Shown: piece by piece, positions 42,834 through 51,013 of the stretch
How the letters are laid out: every line of letters begins with the position of its first letter
Numbering within the stretch: position 1 is the stretch's first letter
NCBI RefSeq assembly: GCF_008635795.1
Contig: NZ_VWRQ01000010.1
Location: 148,168-212,167 of the forward strand
Origin: Paenibacillus tepidiphilus
GTDB taxonomy: Bacteria > Bacillota > Bacilli > Paenibacillales > Paenibacillaceae
DNA length: 64,000 bases
Reading direction: 5' to 3'
Made by a program: the position numbers and the translations under genes
Notes under the pieces: model-generated
Database searches by the model: none
What the model was told of the DNA's origin: nothing
What the model saw: the letters and a program-made list of their open reading frames with translations, nothing else

Positions 42834-43634
42834 ATGGCTGAACGTGAACCGATTGCAGCACCGGACCCGGATTACGCCGGATTTATTCATAACATCAACA
42901 AGAGCACCGGCATCGATCTCGCACAGTACAAGGAAGCGCAGATGAAGCGGCGGCTCACCACGCTCCGCATGAAGAACGGCTATCATTCGTTCTCCGAATT
43001 TTATGCGGCGATGATGAAGGACAAGGCGCTCTTTTACGAGTTTCTGGACCGCATGACGATCAATGTCTCGGAATTCTGGCGCAACCCGAACCGCTGGGAG
43101 GTGCTGCGCGATACGATTCTGCCGGAGCTGACCAAGAACGGCCGCAGATTGAAGCTGTGGAGCGCCGCCTGCTCGACCGGTGAAGAGCCTTATACGCTGG
43201 CGATGATCCTCTCGGACAAGAATCTGCTGACCCAGACCGGCATTCTGGCCACCGATATCGATGACGGGGCGCTGGCCAAAGCGAAGCAGGGCCTGTATCT
43301 GGAACGCTCGCTGAAGGATGTGCCGAAGGATGTCGCCGCCCGCTACTTTGCCCCGGAAGGACCGATGTTCAAGGTCAGCGAAACGCTCAAGAAGAGCATT
43401 GACTTCCGCAAGCAGAATCTGCTGCTCGACAAATTCGATGAAGGCTTCGATCTCATTATCTGCCGCAATGTCATGATCTATTTCACCGAGGAAGCGAAGA
43501 ACAAGCTGTATCATAAATTCTCTGCCAGCCTGCGTCCGGGAGGATATTTGTTCGTAGGCAGCACGGAGCAGATCTTTACCCCGGCGCAATACGGGTTCGA
43601 ATCGACGGAGACATTCTTTTACCGTAAGAAATAA
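42834..43634 (+). CDS. cheR: Chemotaxis protein methyltransferase CheR
   Basis: A 266-residue SAM-dependent methyltransferase that methylates glutamates of chemoreceptors. The N-terminal helical domain has the N-V-S-E-F-W-R motif near residue 75. The SAM-binding S-A-A-C-S-T-G-E-E-P-Y motif is near residue 108, and I-C-R-N-V-M-I-Y-F near residue 207. The ATG at 42834 follows AGCAGGGGG. A longer in-frame start inside ndk is not supported by a ribosome site. Likely substrates include the receptor encoded at 12-13.2 kb. Confidence 0.93.
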   Translation: MAEREPIAAPDPDYAGFIHNINKSTGIDLAQYKEAQMKRRLTTLRMKNGYHSFSEFYAAMMKDKALFYEFLDRMTINVSEFWRNPNRWEVLRDTILPELTKNGRRLKLWSAACSTGEEPYTLAMILSDKNLLTQTGILATDIDDGALAKAKQGLYLERSLKDVPKDVAARYFAPEGPMFKVSETLKKSIDFRKQNLLLDKFDEGFDLIICRNVMIYFTEEAKNKLYHKFSASLRPGGYLFVGSTEQIFTPAQYGFESTETFFYRKK

Positions 43635-43742
43635 GCTGTGGCCGTATGGTGTCCTTGCAGCCATGGATGCGTATACTTTTCCCTTCTGTCAGCGATACTG
43701 GGGATATGTACATGTCATCTATGTGAAAGGTTGTTATAACCG

Positions 43743-43904
43743 ATGGACAAAAGCAAGGTGATCGCGGCTTACAGGCGCGGCATTGTTAACTTCCGTGAAT
43801 GCGGGCAGCTTCTCGGTATCGGTGAGCTGGAGCTGAGAAGCCTGCTGGAGCTTACGGAGACTAGTGCCAGCAGCGAGCCGCGAAGCCGCAGAGTCAGCAG
43901 CTAG
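43743..43904 (+). CDS. Short basic protein with HTH-like N-terminal half
   Basis: A 53-codon reading frame between cheR and aroC. The translated peptide begins M-D-K-S-K-V-I-A-A-Y-R-R-G and continues with a pattern (hydrophobic helix, G-I-G turn, E-L-R-S-L-L helix) like a small helix-turn-helix. The tail is Ser/Arg-rich. AAAGG is about 12 nt upstream, rather far. A strong terminator hairpin begins 32 nt after the stop codon, which supports a transcribed unit ending here. No homologue recognised. The rest of the 43635-44107 gap holds only that terminator and the aroC promoter. Confidence 0.4.
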   Translation: MDKSKVIAAYRRGIVNFRECGQLLGIGELELRSLLELTETSASSEPRSRRVSS

Positions 43905-43935
43905 GGTGAAGGGGAATACCCCCGTGAGGCAACCG

Positions 43936-43980
43936 GCAGCGCCGCCTTACTCGAAAGAGTCGGGCGGCGCTGCTTCTTTG
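43936..43980 (+). terminator. Strong terminator before the aro-trp supraoperon
   Basis: An 11-bp GC stem (GCAGCGCCGCC with GGCGGCGCTGC) encloses an inner ACTC/GAGT hairpin and is followed by TTCTTT. It separates cheR and the small gene from aroC. Confidence 0.75.
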
Positions 43981-44017
43981 TATCCGAATCTTGGCTTGAA
44001 CGGTTACCTGACCTTTC

Positions 44018-44047
44018 TTGTCAAAATACGGCCGCCTATACTATAAT
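44018..44047 (+). promoter_or_regulatory. Sigma-A promoter of aroC
   Basis: TTGTCA at 44018-44023 and a perfect TATAAT at 44042-44047 are separated by 18 nt. The start point would be about 55 nt before the aroC start codon. Confidence 0.65.
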
Positions 44048-44107
44048 GAGCAAAGAGTTTTACATTTTAGCGGTTTACAGTTTGAAAGTGAGAAGGGGGA
44101 ACGCAGC

Positions 44108-45277
44108 ATGAGTTTACGCTATTTGACGGCGGGGGAAACGCACGGCCCCCAGCTTACAGCCATTATTGAAGGATTGCCCAGCAATTTGACCCTTGATTTT
44201 GAAGAGCTTAATTTCCAATTGCTGCGCCGGCAGAAGGGCTACGGACGCGGCCGCCGGATGCAGATCGAGAAAGATACAGCACAGATCGTTGGCGGTGTCC
44301 GCCACGGCTACACAACCGGTGCTCCAGTAGCCCTTGTGGTCGAGAACAAGGACTGGACACACTGGAGAAACATCATGAACATCGAGCCGGTTCCCGGCAG
44401 CGATGAGGAGCGCCGGCGGGTGAACCGTCCGCGGCCCGGACATGCCGATCTGAACGGCGGGCTCAAATACAATCTGACGGATCTGCGCAACGTGCTGGAG
44501 CGCTCCAGCGCACGTGAAACGGCCGCGCGGGTAGCCGTTGGCGCGGTGGCGCGCCAGCTTCTCGCCGCCTTCGGTGTCAAGATTGCCGGACAGGTCATCC
44601 GCATCGGCGAGATTGAGGCTCCGGCCAACGATCTGCCGGTCGACGAGCTGATCAAGCTGACGGAAGAATCCTCTGTACGCGTGGTGGATAAGGAAACCGA
44701 GCGCAAGATGGAAGCTTACATAGACAAGATCAAGGAGGAAGGCGACTCCATCGGCGGCATTGTGGAATGCATCGTTGAAGGGCTGCCTGTCGGCCTTGGC
44801 AGCCATGTGCAATCGGACCGCAAGCTGGATGGTGCCATCGCCGGCGCGGTCATGTCGATCAACGCCTTCAAGGGCGTGGAGATCGGTATCGGCTTTGAAG
44901 CCGGCAAGCTGCGCGGCTCGCAGGTACATGATGAGATCATGTACGAAGCATCCCGCGGCTATTACCGGGCCAGCAATCGCCTGGGCGGCTTTGAAGGCGG
45001 CATGACCAACGGAATGCCGGTGGTTGTCCGCGGCGTGATGAAGCCGATTCCCACCCTGTACAAGCCACTGCAAAGCGTGGATATTGATACGAAGGAGCCG
45101 TTCACCGCTCAGGTGGAACGCTCCGATGCCTGCGCCGTTCCGGCAGCCTGTGTCGTGCTGGAGAATGTAGTCGCCTGGGAGATCGCCAAAGCGTTCCTCG
45201 ATAAATTCGGCGGTGATTCGATGGAAGAAATCCGGGCCAACTACAATAACTATCTGGCCCAGCTGGAGAGCTACTAA
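44108..45277 (+). CDS. aroC: Chorismate synthase
   Basis: A 389-residue enzyme (named AroF in B. subtilis) that makes chorismate from EPSP with reduced flavin. It begins with the conserved [14 protein letters not shown]. It has the R-P-G-H-A-D-L-N-G motif near residue 110, E-R-S-S-A-R-E-T-A near 134 and the late R-S-D-A-C-A-V-P-A signature near 338. The ATG at 44108 follows AAGGGGG. It opens the aromatic supraoperon and shares one base with aroB. Confidence 0.96.
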   Translation: MSLRYLTAGETHGPQLTAIIEGLPSNLTLDFEELNFQLLRRQKGYGRGRRMQIEKDTAQIVGGVRHGYTTGAPVALVVENKDWTHWRNIMNIEPVPGSDEERRRVNRPRPGHADLNGGLKYNLTDLRNVLERSSARETAARVAVGAVARQLLAAFGVKIAGQVIRIGEIEAPANDLPVDELIKLTEESSVRVVDKETERKMEAYIDKIKEEGDSIGGIVECIVEGLPVGLGSHVQSDRKLDGAIAGAVMSINAFKGVEIGIGFEAGKLRGSQVHDEIMYEASRGYYRASNRLGGFEGGMTNGMPVVVRGVMKPIPTLYKPLQSVDIDTKEPFTAQVERSDACAVPAACVVLENVVAWEIAKAFLDKFGGDSMEEIRANYNNYLAQLESY

Positions 45278-46383
45278 TGACGCGCAGCATTACAGTGGAG
45301 CTGGAGGAACGCTCCTATCCGATCCTGATCGGCAGCGGGCTGCTGCCGCAGATCGGCGGGCTGTGCCGCGAAGCGGGTTATCCGCAGCGGAGTCCGCTGC
45401 TTGTCGTCAGCGACAGTGAGGTGGCGCCGCTGTATTTGGCGACCGTGGAAGCTTCGCTTAAGGCGGCGGGATATACCGTTGTCAGCCATGTTTTCCCGTC
45501 AGGTGAAGCCTCCAAATCGCTCACCGTTTATGAAGAAGTGATGACCACCGCCATCAAGGGCGGTCTGGACCGCCGCTCGGCGGTCCTGGCTCTAGGTGGC
45601 GGTGTCGTGGGGGATCTGGCCGGATTCGTGGCTGCTACCTATATGCGCGGTATCGGCTTTGTGCAGATTCCGACCACGATTCTCGCCCATGACAGCAGTG
45701 TCGGCGGCAAGGTCGCGGTGAACCACCCGCTGGCAAAGAATATGGTCGGCGCATTCTATCAGCCGGCGCTGGTGCTGTATGATCTCGATACGCTGCAGAC
45801 GCTGCCGCCGCGGCAGGTGGCTTCAGGACTGGCCGAGGTGGTGAAGCATGGTCTTATTCTGGACCGGGAATTTGCCTACTGGTGCCTTGAACATGCTTCA
45901 GAGCTGCTTGCACTGCAGCCAGAAGCGCTGGGCTACGCTCTGGAGCGCGGCTGCGCCGTCAAGGCGGCTGTAGTTGCCGGCGATGAACGCGAGCATGGCC
46001 AGCGGGCCATTCTGAACTTAGGGCATACCATCGGACATGCCATCGAAGCGGTGGGCGGATACGGGGCCTTTCTCCATGGTGAAGCGATTGCCATCGGCAT
46101 GGCCGGGGCGGCTCTTCTGGCCAGCAGGCTCGGCAGGGACGAGACCATCTATACCGATACTGTTGCCATGCTGAGCGCACTCAGCCTGCCTGTAGCGCTG
46201 CCTGAGACGTACAGCGAAGAGGCGCTGATGGAAGCGATGATGCATGACAAGAAGTTCAAGGAAGGCAAGATGACCTTTATTGTGCCGGATTCCATCGGTG
46301 CCGTCAGCATTGTTGACGATATACGTCAGGAGGATGTTCGCGAAGTCATCGCACAGCTCAAGAAGGAGGGAAGCTCATGGTAA
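45277..46383 (+). CDS. aroB: 3-dehydroquinate synthase
   Basis: A 368-residue NAD- and metal-dependent enzyme of the shikimate pathway. The NAD-binding L-G-G-G-V-V-G-D-L-A-G-F motif is near residue 105, the S-S-V-G-G-K motif near 146, and the metal-binding Glu/His residues in E-V-V-K-H-G near 190 and L-G-H-T-I-G-H near 247. The start overlaps the aroC stop (TAATG), and the end overlaps aroH by 7 nt, indicating tight translational coupling. Confidence 0.96.
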   Translation: MTRSITVELEERSYPILIGSGLLPQIGGLCREAGYPQRSPLLVVSDSEVAPLYLATVEASLKAAGYTVVSHVFPSGEASKSLTVYEEVMTTAIKGGLDRRSAVLALGGGVVGDLAGFVAATYMRGIGFVQIPTTILAHDSSVGGKVAVNHPLAKNMVGAFYQPALVLYDLDTLQTLPPRQVASGLAEVVKHGLILDREFAYWCLEHASELLALQPEALGYALERGCAVKAAVVAGDEREHGQRAILNLGHTIGHAIEAVGGYGAFLHGEAIAIGMAGAALLASRLGRDETIYTDTVAMLSALSLPVALPETYSEEALMEAMMHDKKFKEGKMTFIVPDSIGAVSIVDDIRQEDVREVIAQLKKEGSSW

Positions 46384-46745
46384 CCCGGGGAATTCGCGGT
46401 GCAACAACCGTTGTGAATAATGAAGAACAGGAGATTTTGCGGGAAACCGTTGTGCTGCTGCGGGAGCTCGTTCAACGCAATGAGCTTGCAGCCGAAGATA
46501 TATGCAGTGTGTGGATAACGCTCACGACCGATCTGGATGCGGCTTTTCCCGCGCGGGCCATCCGTGAGATTGAAGGCTGGGAGCTGGTGCCGCTGATGTG
46601 TGCCATTGAGGTTCCGGTCAAGGGCAGCCTTCCGCGCTGCATCCGTCTGATGATTCATGTCAATACGGAGAAGTCCCAGAAGGAGATCCGCCATGTCTAT
46701 CTGAACGAAGCGCAGAAGCTGCGTCCTGATCTGACACAGGCATAA
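46377..46745 (+). CDS. aroH: Chorismate mutase (AroH type)
   Basis: A 122-residue monofunctional chorismate mutase of the trimeric AroH family, converting chorismate to prephenate. Key features are the R-G-I-R-G-A-T-T-V opening, E-E-Q-E-I near residue 18 and the late R-H-V-Y-L motif near 108. Together with tyrA at 54.9 kb and hisC it leads toward tyrosine and phenylalanine. It ends 24 nt before the trpE leader promoter. Confidence 0.93.
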   Translation: MVTRGIRGATTVVNNEEQEILRETVVLLRELVQRNELAAEDICSVWITLTTDLDAAFPARAIREIEGWELVPLMCAIEVPVKGSLPRCIRLMIHVNTEKSQKEIRHVYLNEAQKLRPDLTQA

Positions 46746-46768
46746 TTGCTTAATTTGCCGTAAGAGGG

Positions 46769-46798
46769 TTGCCAATTGCTGCAAAGATCAGGTATAGT
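46769..46798 (+). promoter_or_regulatory. Sigma-A promoter of the trp leader
   Basis: TTGCCA at 46769-46774 and TATAGT at 46793-46798 are 18 nt apart. The start point would be near 46805, at the very beginning of the TRAP triplet array. Confidence 0.6.
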
Positions 46799-46803
46799 GA
46801 ATT

Positions 46804-46871
46804 TAGCCGAGTGAAGTATGAGTTTAGTTAGTTGAGATGAGTATAGCTGAGAAGAGTGCAGAAGAGCAGAG
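46804..46871 (+). promoter_or_regulatory. TRAP binding site in the trpE leader RNA
   Basis: Triplets GAG/TAG/CAG lie at 46820, 46825, 46829, 46834, 46839, 46844, 46849, 46854, 46859, 46864 and 46869. That is eleven in a row, eight of them (46834-46869) spaced exactly 5 nt. Only one is CAG. Further TAG (46804), GAG (46809) and AAG (46814) lie just upstream. This is the hallmark of an RNA that wraps around the 11-subunit TRAP ring, encoded here by mtrB. Confidence 0.88.
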
Positions 46872-47027
46872 TGACAGCGGGTTGATTAGGATTATTTTAG
46901 CTGAGATCAGAGAAGTGAGCGGTGCATTTATTTGTGCTACCGTCTATCTTTGGCTAGGATATCGTCCAACTATGAACGCTGGGGTTTGCCTGTCTGTGCC
47001 GTTATCTTATACTTATTTAAACCAACC

Positions 47028-47060
47028 ACCTCTACTCCGGTAGAGGTTTTTCTTTTTTTT
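47028..47060 (+). terminator. trp operon leader terminator (attenuator)
   Basis: ACCTCTAC, loop TCCG, GTAGAGGT is followed by a 13-nt T-rich run (TTTTCTTTTTTTT) ending 36 nt before trpE. With the upstream TRAP site it makes a transcription attenuator. An unusually long 156 nt separates the triplet array from this hairpin. Confidence 0.85.
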
Positions 47061-47096
47061 ATATCCCAAATTTCAATGATTGAAGGAGGTTTCCGT

Positions 47097-48650
47097 ATGA
47101 CGTACCCGAGTGTCGAAGCTGTGGTTGCCCTGTCGCGGGAATACAATCTGATTCCGGTTGCCACACGCCTGCTTGCCGATATGGAGACGCCGATCCGGTT
47201 GTTTCAGCGATTTGCGAAACATCAGCGCGCTTTCCTGCTGGAGAGTGTGGAGGGCGGGATTCAGTGGGCACGGTATTCTTTTATCGGGAGCGATCCCTTC
47301 CTGATGATTTCCGGTAAAAAGGGCGTCATTCACGTCGAAATCGGCGGCGAGAAAAAACAGCTGTCCGGCAAGCCGGTCGAGGAGCTGAAAGCTCTCTTGC
47401 GGGGCTACCGCAGTCCCAAGCTCGACGATATGCCGCCTTTCACAGGCGGAGCCATCGGATTCTTCGGTTACGATCTGCTTCAGTATTACGAGAAGCTCTC
47501 CGCGCACGCGGTGGATGACCTGCAGATGGATGATATCCGCTTCATGTTCTGTGACCGTATCATCGTGTTCGACCATGTGAAGCAGCAGATTCTGCTGGTC
47601 GGCAACCTGCACATAAAGGACGGCGCTACCGATTCGGATATCCGTACCGGGTACGAGGCGCTCAGCCGGAAGCTGGAGGCGCTGGCCGAAGAACTGCAGA
47701 AGGACGGTCCGCAGGAGAACGTGAACCGGCGCAGCATCCCTAAGGATATCGAACTGGGAGAGATCCATTCCAACCTGACCAAGGAGCAGTTCATCGGAAA
47801 TGTGGAGCGGGCGAAGGAATATATCCGCGCGGGAGATATTTTTCAGGTGGTGCTCTCTCAGCGGCTGCATATCAACACAGAGGTCTCACCGCTGCATGTG
47901 TACCGGATGCTTCGCACGCTGAACCCTTCACCTTACATGTACTATCTCAAAATGGACGATGAAATCATTGTCGGAACATCGCCCGAAGCACTGGTGAAGG
48001 TAGACGGCGGCCGGGTGAAGACTAGGCCGATTGCCGGAACGCGGCCGCGCGGGGCAACTGAGGCGGAGGACCGGGCGCTGGCGGAGGAGCTGCTGGCGGA
48101 TGAGAAGGAGCGGGCCGAGCATCTGATGCTGGTCGATCTGGGCCGTAATGACCTTGGGCGTGTATCTGAGTTCGGGACCGTCAAATGCGATTCGTTTATG
48201 GAGATCGAGAAATACTCGCATGTGATGCACATTGTTTCCAATGTCTCCGGCACGTTGGCCCAGAACAAGGATTTCTTCGACGCCTTCCTCTCCTGCCTTC
48301 CGGCCGGTACCGTCTCCGGGGCGCCGAAGCTGCGGGCGATGGAAATCATCTCCGAGCTGGAACGGGAAGCGCGCGGCGCCTACGCCGGAGCGATCGGTTA
48401 CCTGGGATTCTCCGGCAATATGGACTCCTGCATCACGATCCGTACAATCATCTTCCGCAAGGGCCGGGCCTATGTTCAGGCAGGAGCTGGAATAGTCTGG
48501 GACTCCGTGCCGGAGAAGGAGTATGAGGAAACGCTGAACAAGGCCAAGGCGATGCTGAAAGCGATCCGGATGGCAGAAGCGATGTTCCCGGTGGAAGAGC
48601 AGGCGGCACAGGGGCCTAACCAGGATTATATGTATGAATATACGCCTTGA
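47097..48650 (+). CDS. trpE: Anthranilate synthase component I
   Basis: A 517-residue subunit that turns chorismate into anthranilate with ammonia supplied by an amidotransferase partner. The tryptophan feedback site L-L-E-S is near residue 46. The catalytic C-terminal domain has the P-I-A-G-T-R-P-R-G motif near 312, D-L-G-R-N-D near 345 and the late G-A-G-I-V-W-D-S motif near 463. AAGGAGG is 7 nt before the ATG at 47097. No trpG follows. As in Bacillus, the glutaminase is probably shared with folate synthesis elsewhere. Confidence 0.96.
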   Translation: MTYPSVEAVVALSREYNLIPVATRLLADMETPIRLFQRFAKHQRAFLLESVEGGIQWARYSFIGSDPFLMISGKKGVIHVEIGGEKKQLSGKPVEELKALLRGYRSPKLDDMPPFTGGAIGFFGYDLLQYYEKLSAHAVDDLQMDDIRFMFCDRIIVFDHVKQQILLVGNLHIKDGATDSDIRTGYEALSRKLEALAEELQKDGPQENVNRRSIPKDIELGEIHSNLTKEQFIGNVERAKEYIRAGDIFQVVLSQRLHINTEVSPLHVYRMLRTLNPSPYMYYLKMDDEIIVGTSPEALVKVDGGRVKTRPIAGTRPRGATEAEDRALAEELLADEKERAEHLMLVDLGRNDLGRVSEFGTVKCDSFMEIEKYSHVMHIVSNVSGTLAQNKDFFDAFLSCLPAGTVSGAPKLRAMEIISELEREARGAYAGAIGYLGFSGNMDSCITIRTIIFRKGRAYVQAGAGIVWDSVPEKEYEETLNKAKAMLKAIRMAEAMFPVEEQAAQGPNQDYMYEYTP

Positions 48651-48906
48651 ATGTATGGAGTGAGGGCGTTTCCTTTGAATAGTGCGAGCCGTGCCAGCGT
48701 TAGTTGGATAATCGCAACTTAATATGTGATATACCGGCTTGAAGATGAGTCTAAGTGGAAATTGGCACACTAATTGTTGAGGAAATGCTCCAAACTGGCG
48801 TTATAGCCGAAGTTTAAAGAAAATAGTTCGACGATTTCCACTTAAACCTTAGAAAAGCTTGAATCCGGCCGAATTAGTGGGACAGAATCCAACTAGATCA
48901 GTTGCA
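48651..48906 (+). repeat. Interspersed inverted-repeat element in the trpE-trpD gap
   Basis: A perfect 11-bp inverted repeat, TAAGTGGAAAT at 48752-48762 and ATTTCCACTTA at 48834-48844, bounds a 93-bp segment. Variants of the same motif lie on both sides (GATAATCGCAACTTAAT at 48707-48723; AATTAGTGGGACAG near 48870). A related copy (ATTAAGTGG...CCACTTAAT) occurs at 63147-63222. It contains no gene. It looks like a short, non-coding, dispersed genomic repeat. Confidence 0.6.
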
Positions 48907-49133
48907 GCGAAGATGAGCCGAGCAGAGAATGCTCCATAAAACTAAGCGAATGCTTCCGATGCAAGTCTTGTCCGAAGTCATTCACGAAGTGATCCTAACA
49001 AAACTAAGCGTATGCTTTCGAAGCCAGTTTTATTGCGAAGATGAGCCGAGCAGAGAATGCTCCATAAAACTAAGCGAATGCTTCCGGTGCAAGTTTTATC
49101 CGAAGCGATTCAGCGAAGTGATCCTAACAAAAC
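48907..49133 (+). repeat. Tandem ~64-bp repeat units between trpE and trpD
   Basis: Sequence 48907-49004 recurs at 49035-49133 with only a few changes (period 128 bp). Inside, the shorter module AAAACTAAGCGAATGCTTCCG recurs at about 48938, 48999 and 49066, so the true unit is near 64 bp in two alternating versions. Each module contains the near-palindrome AAGCGAATGCTT. Both large copies end in GATCCTAACAAAAC, just before the trpD ribosome site. No credible coding sequence. Confidence 0.8.
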
Positions 49134-49152
49134 ATTTAGGAGGAAAAAGACT

Positions 49153-50193
49153 ATGGATGCAAGTCAGTTGATTCAATCGGGAATAGCCGGATTGATTGAG
49201 GGAAGAGATTTGACCCGCAGCCAAGCCCGCGAAATTATGGGCCTGATTATGGAAGGGACGGCCTCGGCGGCGCAGATCGGCGCGCTGCTGACCGCGCTGC
49301 GGATCAAAGGTGAGACAGTGGAGGAGATTACGGGCTTCGCAGAAGCAATGCGCGGCTTCGGCACCCATGTACGCACGGAAAGCGCCAAGCTGCTCGACAC
49401 CTGCGGGACCGGCGGTTCGGGTATCCATAAATTCAATATTTCAACGGCGTCGGCCATTATTTCATCGGCGGCTGCAGTACGTGTGGCGAAGCACGGCAAC
49501 CGCTCGGCTTCCGGCCGGGCGGGCAGCGCCGATGTGCTAGAGGCGCTGGGCGTCAATATTCATCTCAATGCGGAGCAGGCACGCCAATGCCTTGACAATA
49601 TTGGCATCTGCTTCCTCTTTGCACAGATTTATCATCCGTCGATGAAATATGCCGCGGCGCCGCGCAAGGAACTGGGCGTGCGCACAATATTCAATATGCT
49701 TGGTCCGTTGACCAATCCAGCCGGTGCCGACCGGCAGCTGATGGGCATCTACGACCGGGCCAAGACGGAGACCATTGCGACGGTACTCAAAGAACTTGGC
49801 ACCAAACGGGCCATGATCGTCAGCAGTCTGGATGGTTTGGACGAAATCAGCATTTCCTCCCCGACACAGGTTTCCGAACTGAAAGACGGTGAAGTAATCA
49901 CTTACGAGATTACTCCGGAGGCGTTAGGGCTGAGCCGTCATCCCCTGCAGCAGGTGCTCGGCGGCGATGCGGCAGAGAATGCTGCGATTATCCGGACGGT
50001 GCTTGAAGGCAGCATCAATCCGTACCGCGATATTGTGCTGGCGAATGCGGGAGCTTGTATTTATGTCGCCGGTCTGGCCGAAACACTGGCCGAGGGCGTC
50101 GAGAAGGCGAAGGCTACCGTAGACTCGGGAGCGGCCCTAAGCAAGCTGGAGCAGCTGAAATCGATGACAAAGGAGCTTGAATATGTATCTTGA
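49153..50193 (+). CDS. trpD: Anthranilate phosphoribosyltransferase
   Basis: A 346-residue enzyme joining anthranilate to PRPP. The PRPP/Mg-binding C-G-T-G-G-S-G motif is near residue 81, followed by K-F-N-I-S-T near 92, K-H-G-N-R-S-A-S near 115 and the D-D-E-like D-G-L-D-E-I motif near 232. The ATG at 49153 lies 9 nt after AGGAGG. An in-frame upstream ATG at 49057 would translate repeat sequence and is rejected. It overlaps trpC by 11 nt. Confidence 0.95.
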   Translation: MDASQLIQSGIAGLIEGRDLTRSQAREIMGLIMEGTASAAQIGALLTALRIKGETVEEITGFAEAMRGFGTHVRTESAKLLDTCGTGGSGIHKFNISTASAIISSAAAVRVAKHGNRSASGRAGSADVLEALGVNIHLNAEQARQCLDNIGICFLFAQIYHPSMKYAAAPRKELGVRTIFNMLGPLTNPAGADRQLMGIYDRAKTETIATVLKELGTKRAMIVSSLDGLDEISISSPTQVSELKDGEVITYEITPEALGLSRHPLQQVLGGDAAENAAIIRTVLEGSINPYRDIVLANAGACIYVAGLAETLAEGVEKAKATVDSGAALSKLEQLKSMTKELEYVS

Positions 50194-51013
50194 CCGGATC
50201 GTTGCTACCAAATATAAAGAAGTGGAAGCTTTAAGCGAAGGCTTCCGCCTGGCCGAAGCCGAACGCCAGATTGCCGGGCTTCCGCAGACGCTGGGCTTTC
50301 GCTCAGCAGTTACCGAGCGTCGTAGCCGCGCTATGGGCCTGATTGCCGAAGTGAAGAAAGCATCGCCTTCCAAAGGCCTGATCCGTCCGGATTTCGATCC
50401 GGTAGCCATTGCCAAGGGCTATGAAGCGGCCGGAGCCGACTGCCTGTCCGTGCTGACGGATAAGGAGTATTTCCAGGGGAGCGGCCAGTATCTGCGCGAT
50501 GTGCGTCAAGCGGTTACGCTGCCGCTGCTGCGCAAGGACTTTATCATTGATGAGCGGCAAATCTATGAAGCCCGGCTGCTGGGTGCTGATGCGGTCCTGC
50601 TCATTGCAGCGATTCTGGAGCCGCAGCAGCTTGCCGGATTTACCGATCTGGCTGCGTCGCTGGGACTGGATATTCTGATTGAGGTTCATGACCGCAGTGA
50701 ACTGGAGATGGTACTGGATACCGGGAAGGCAGAGCATCCCGGTGCGCTGCTGGGCATCAACAACCGTAATTTGCATACATTCGAGACCTCATTGGCCACT
50801 ACGGGTGAGCTCGCGGCGCTCGTACCGGCAGGGGTTCCGGTGATTAGCGAAAGCGGCATTGCCGGGCCGGAGGATGTGGAGCTGCTGCGTAATTACGGGG
50901 CTGCCGGGATTCTGGTAGGCGAGTATCTGATGCGTAAGCCGGATGTGGAGCAAGCCGTCTATCAACTGCTTGGTCCGCCTCCTTCCCGAAAGGATCGTGC
51001 GCTACATGGGTGA
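50183..51013 (+). CDS. trpC: Indole-3-glycerol phosphate synthase
   Basis: A 276-residue TIM-barrel enzyme that closes the indole ring. Catalytic residues fall in the motifs E-V-K-K-A-S-P-S-K-G near residue 56, L-R-K-D-F-I near 115, G-I-N-N-R-N-L near 188 and S-E-S-G-I near 220. The ATG at 50183, 7 nt after AAAGGAG, is preferred to TTG 50177, which is too close to that site. It overlaps trpD upstream and trpF downstream. Confidence 0.95.
   Translation: MYLDRIVATKYKEVEALSEGFRLAEAERQIAGLPQTLGFRSAVTERRSRAMGLIAEVKKASPSKGLIRPDFDPVAIAKGYEAAGADCLSVLTDKEYFQGSGQYLRDVRQAVTLPLLRKDFIIDERQIYEARLLGADAVLLIAAILEPQQLAGFTDLAASLGLDILIEVHDRSELEMVLDTGKAEHPGALLGINNRNLHTFETSLATTGELAALVPAGVPVISESGIAGPEDVELLRNYGAAGILVGEYLMRKPDVEQAVYQLLGPPPSRKDRALHG

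Noticed and set aside
44018..44107. Upstream in-frame start extending aroC
   Set aside because: It would begin inside the -35 element of the likely promoter. The conserved AroC N-terminus starts at 44108.
46837..47043. A 68-codon open frame across the trp leader, possible leader peptide
   Set aside because: It has no ribosome binding site, only one Trp codon, and its sequence is explained by the TRAP triplets and terminator. TRAP attenuation does not need a leader peptide.
49057..49152. Upstream in-frame ATG extending trpD by 32 residues
   Set aside because: The extension would translate the tandem repeat sequence. The ATG at 49153 has an AGGAGG site and the family N-terminus.
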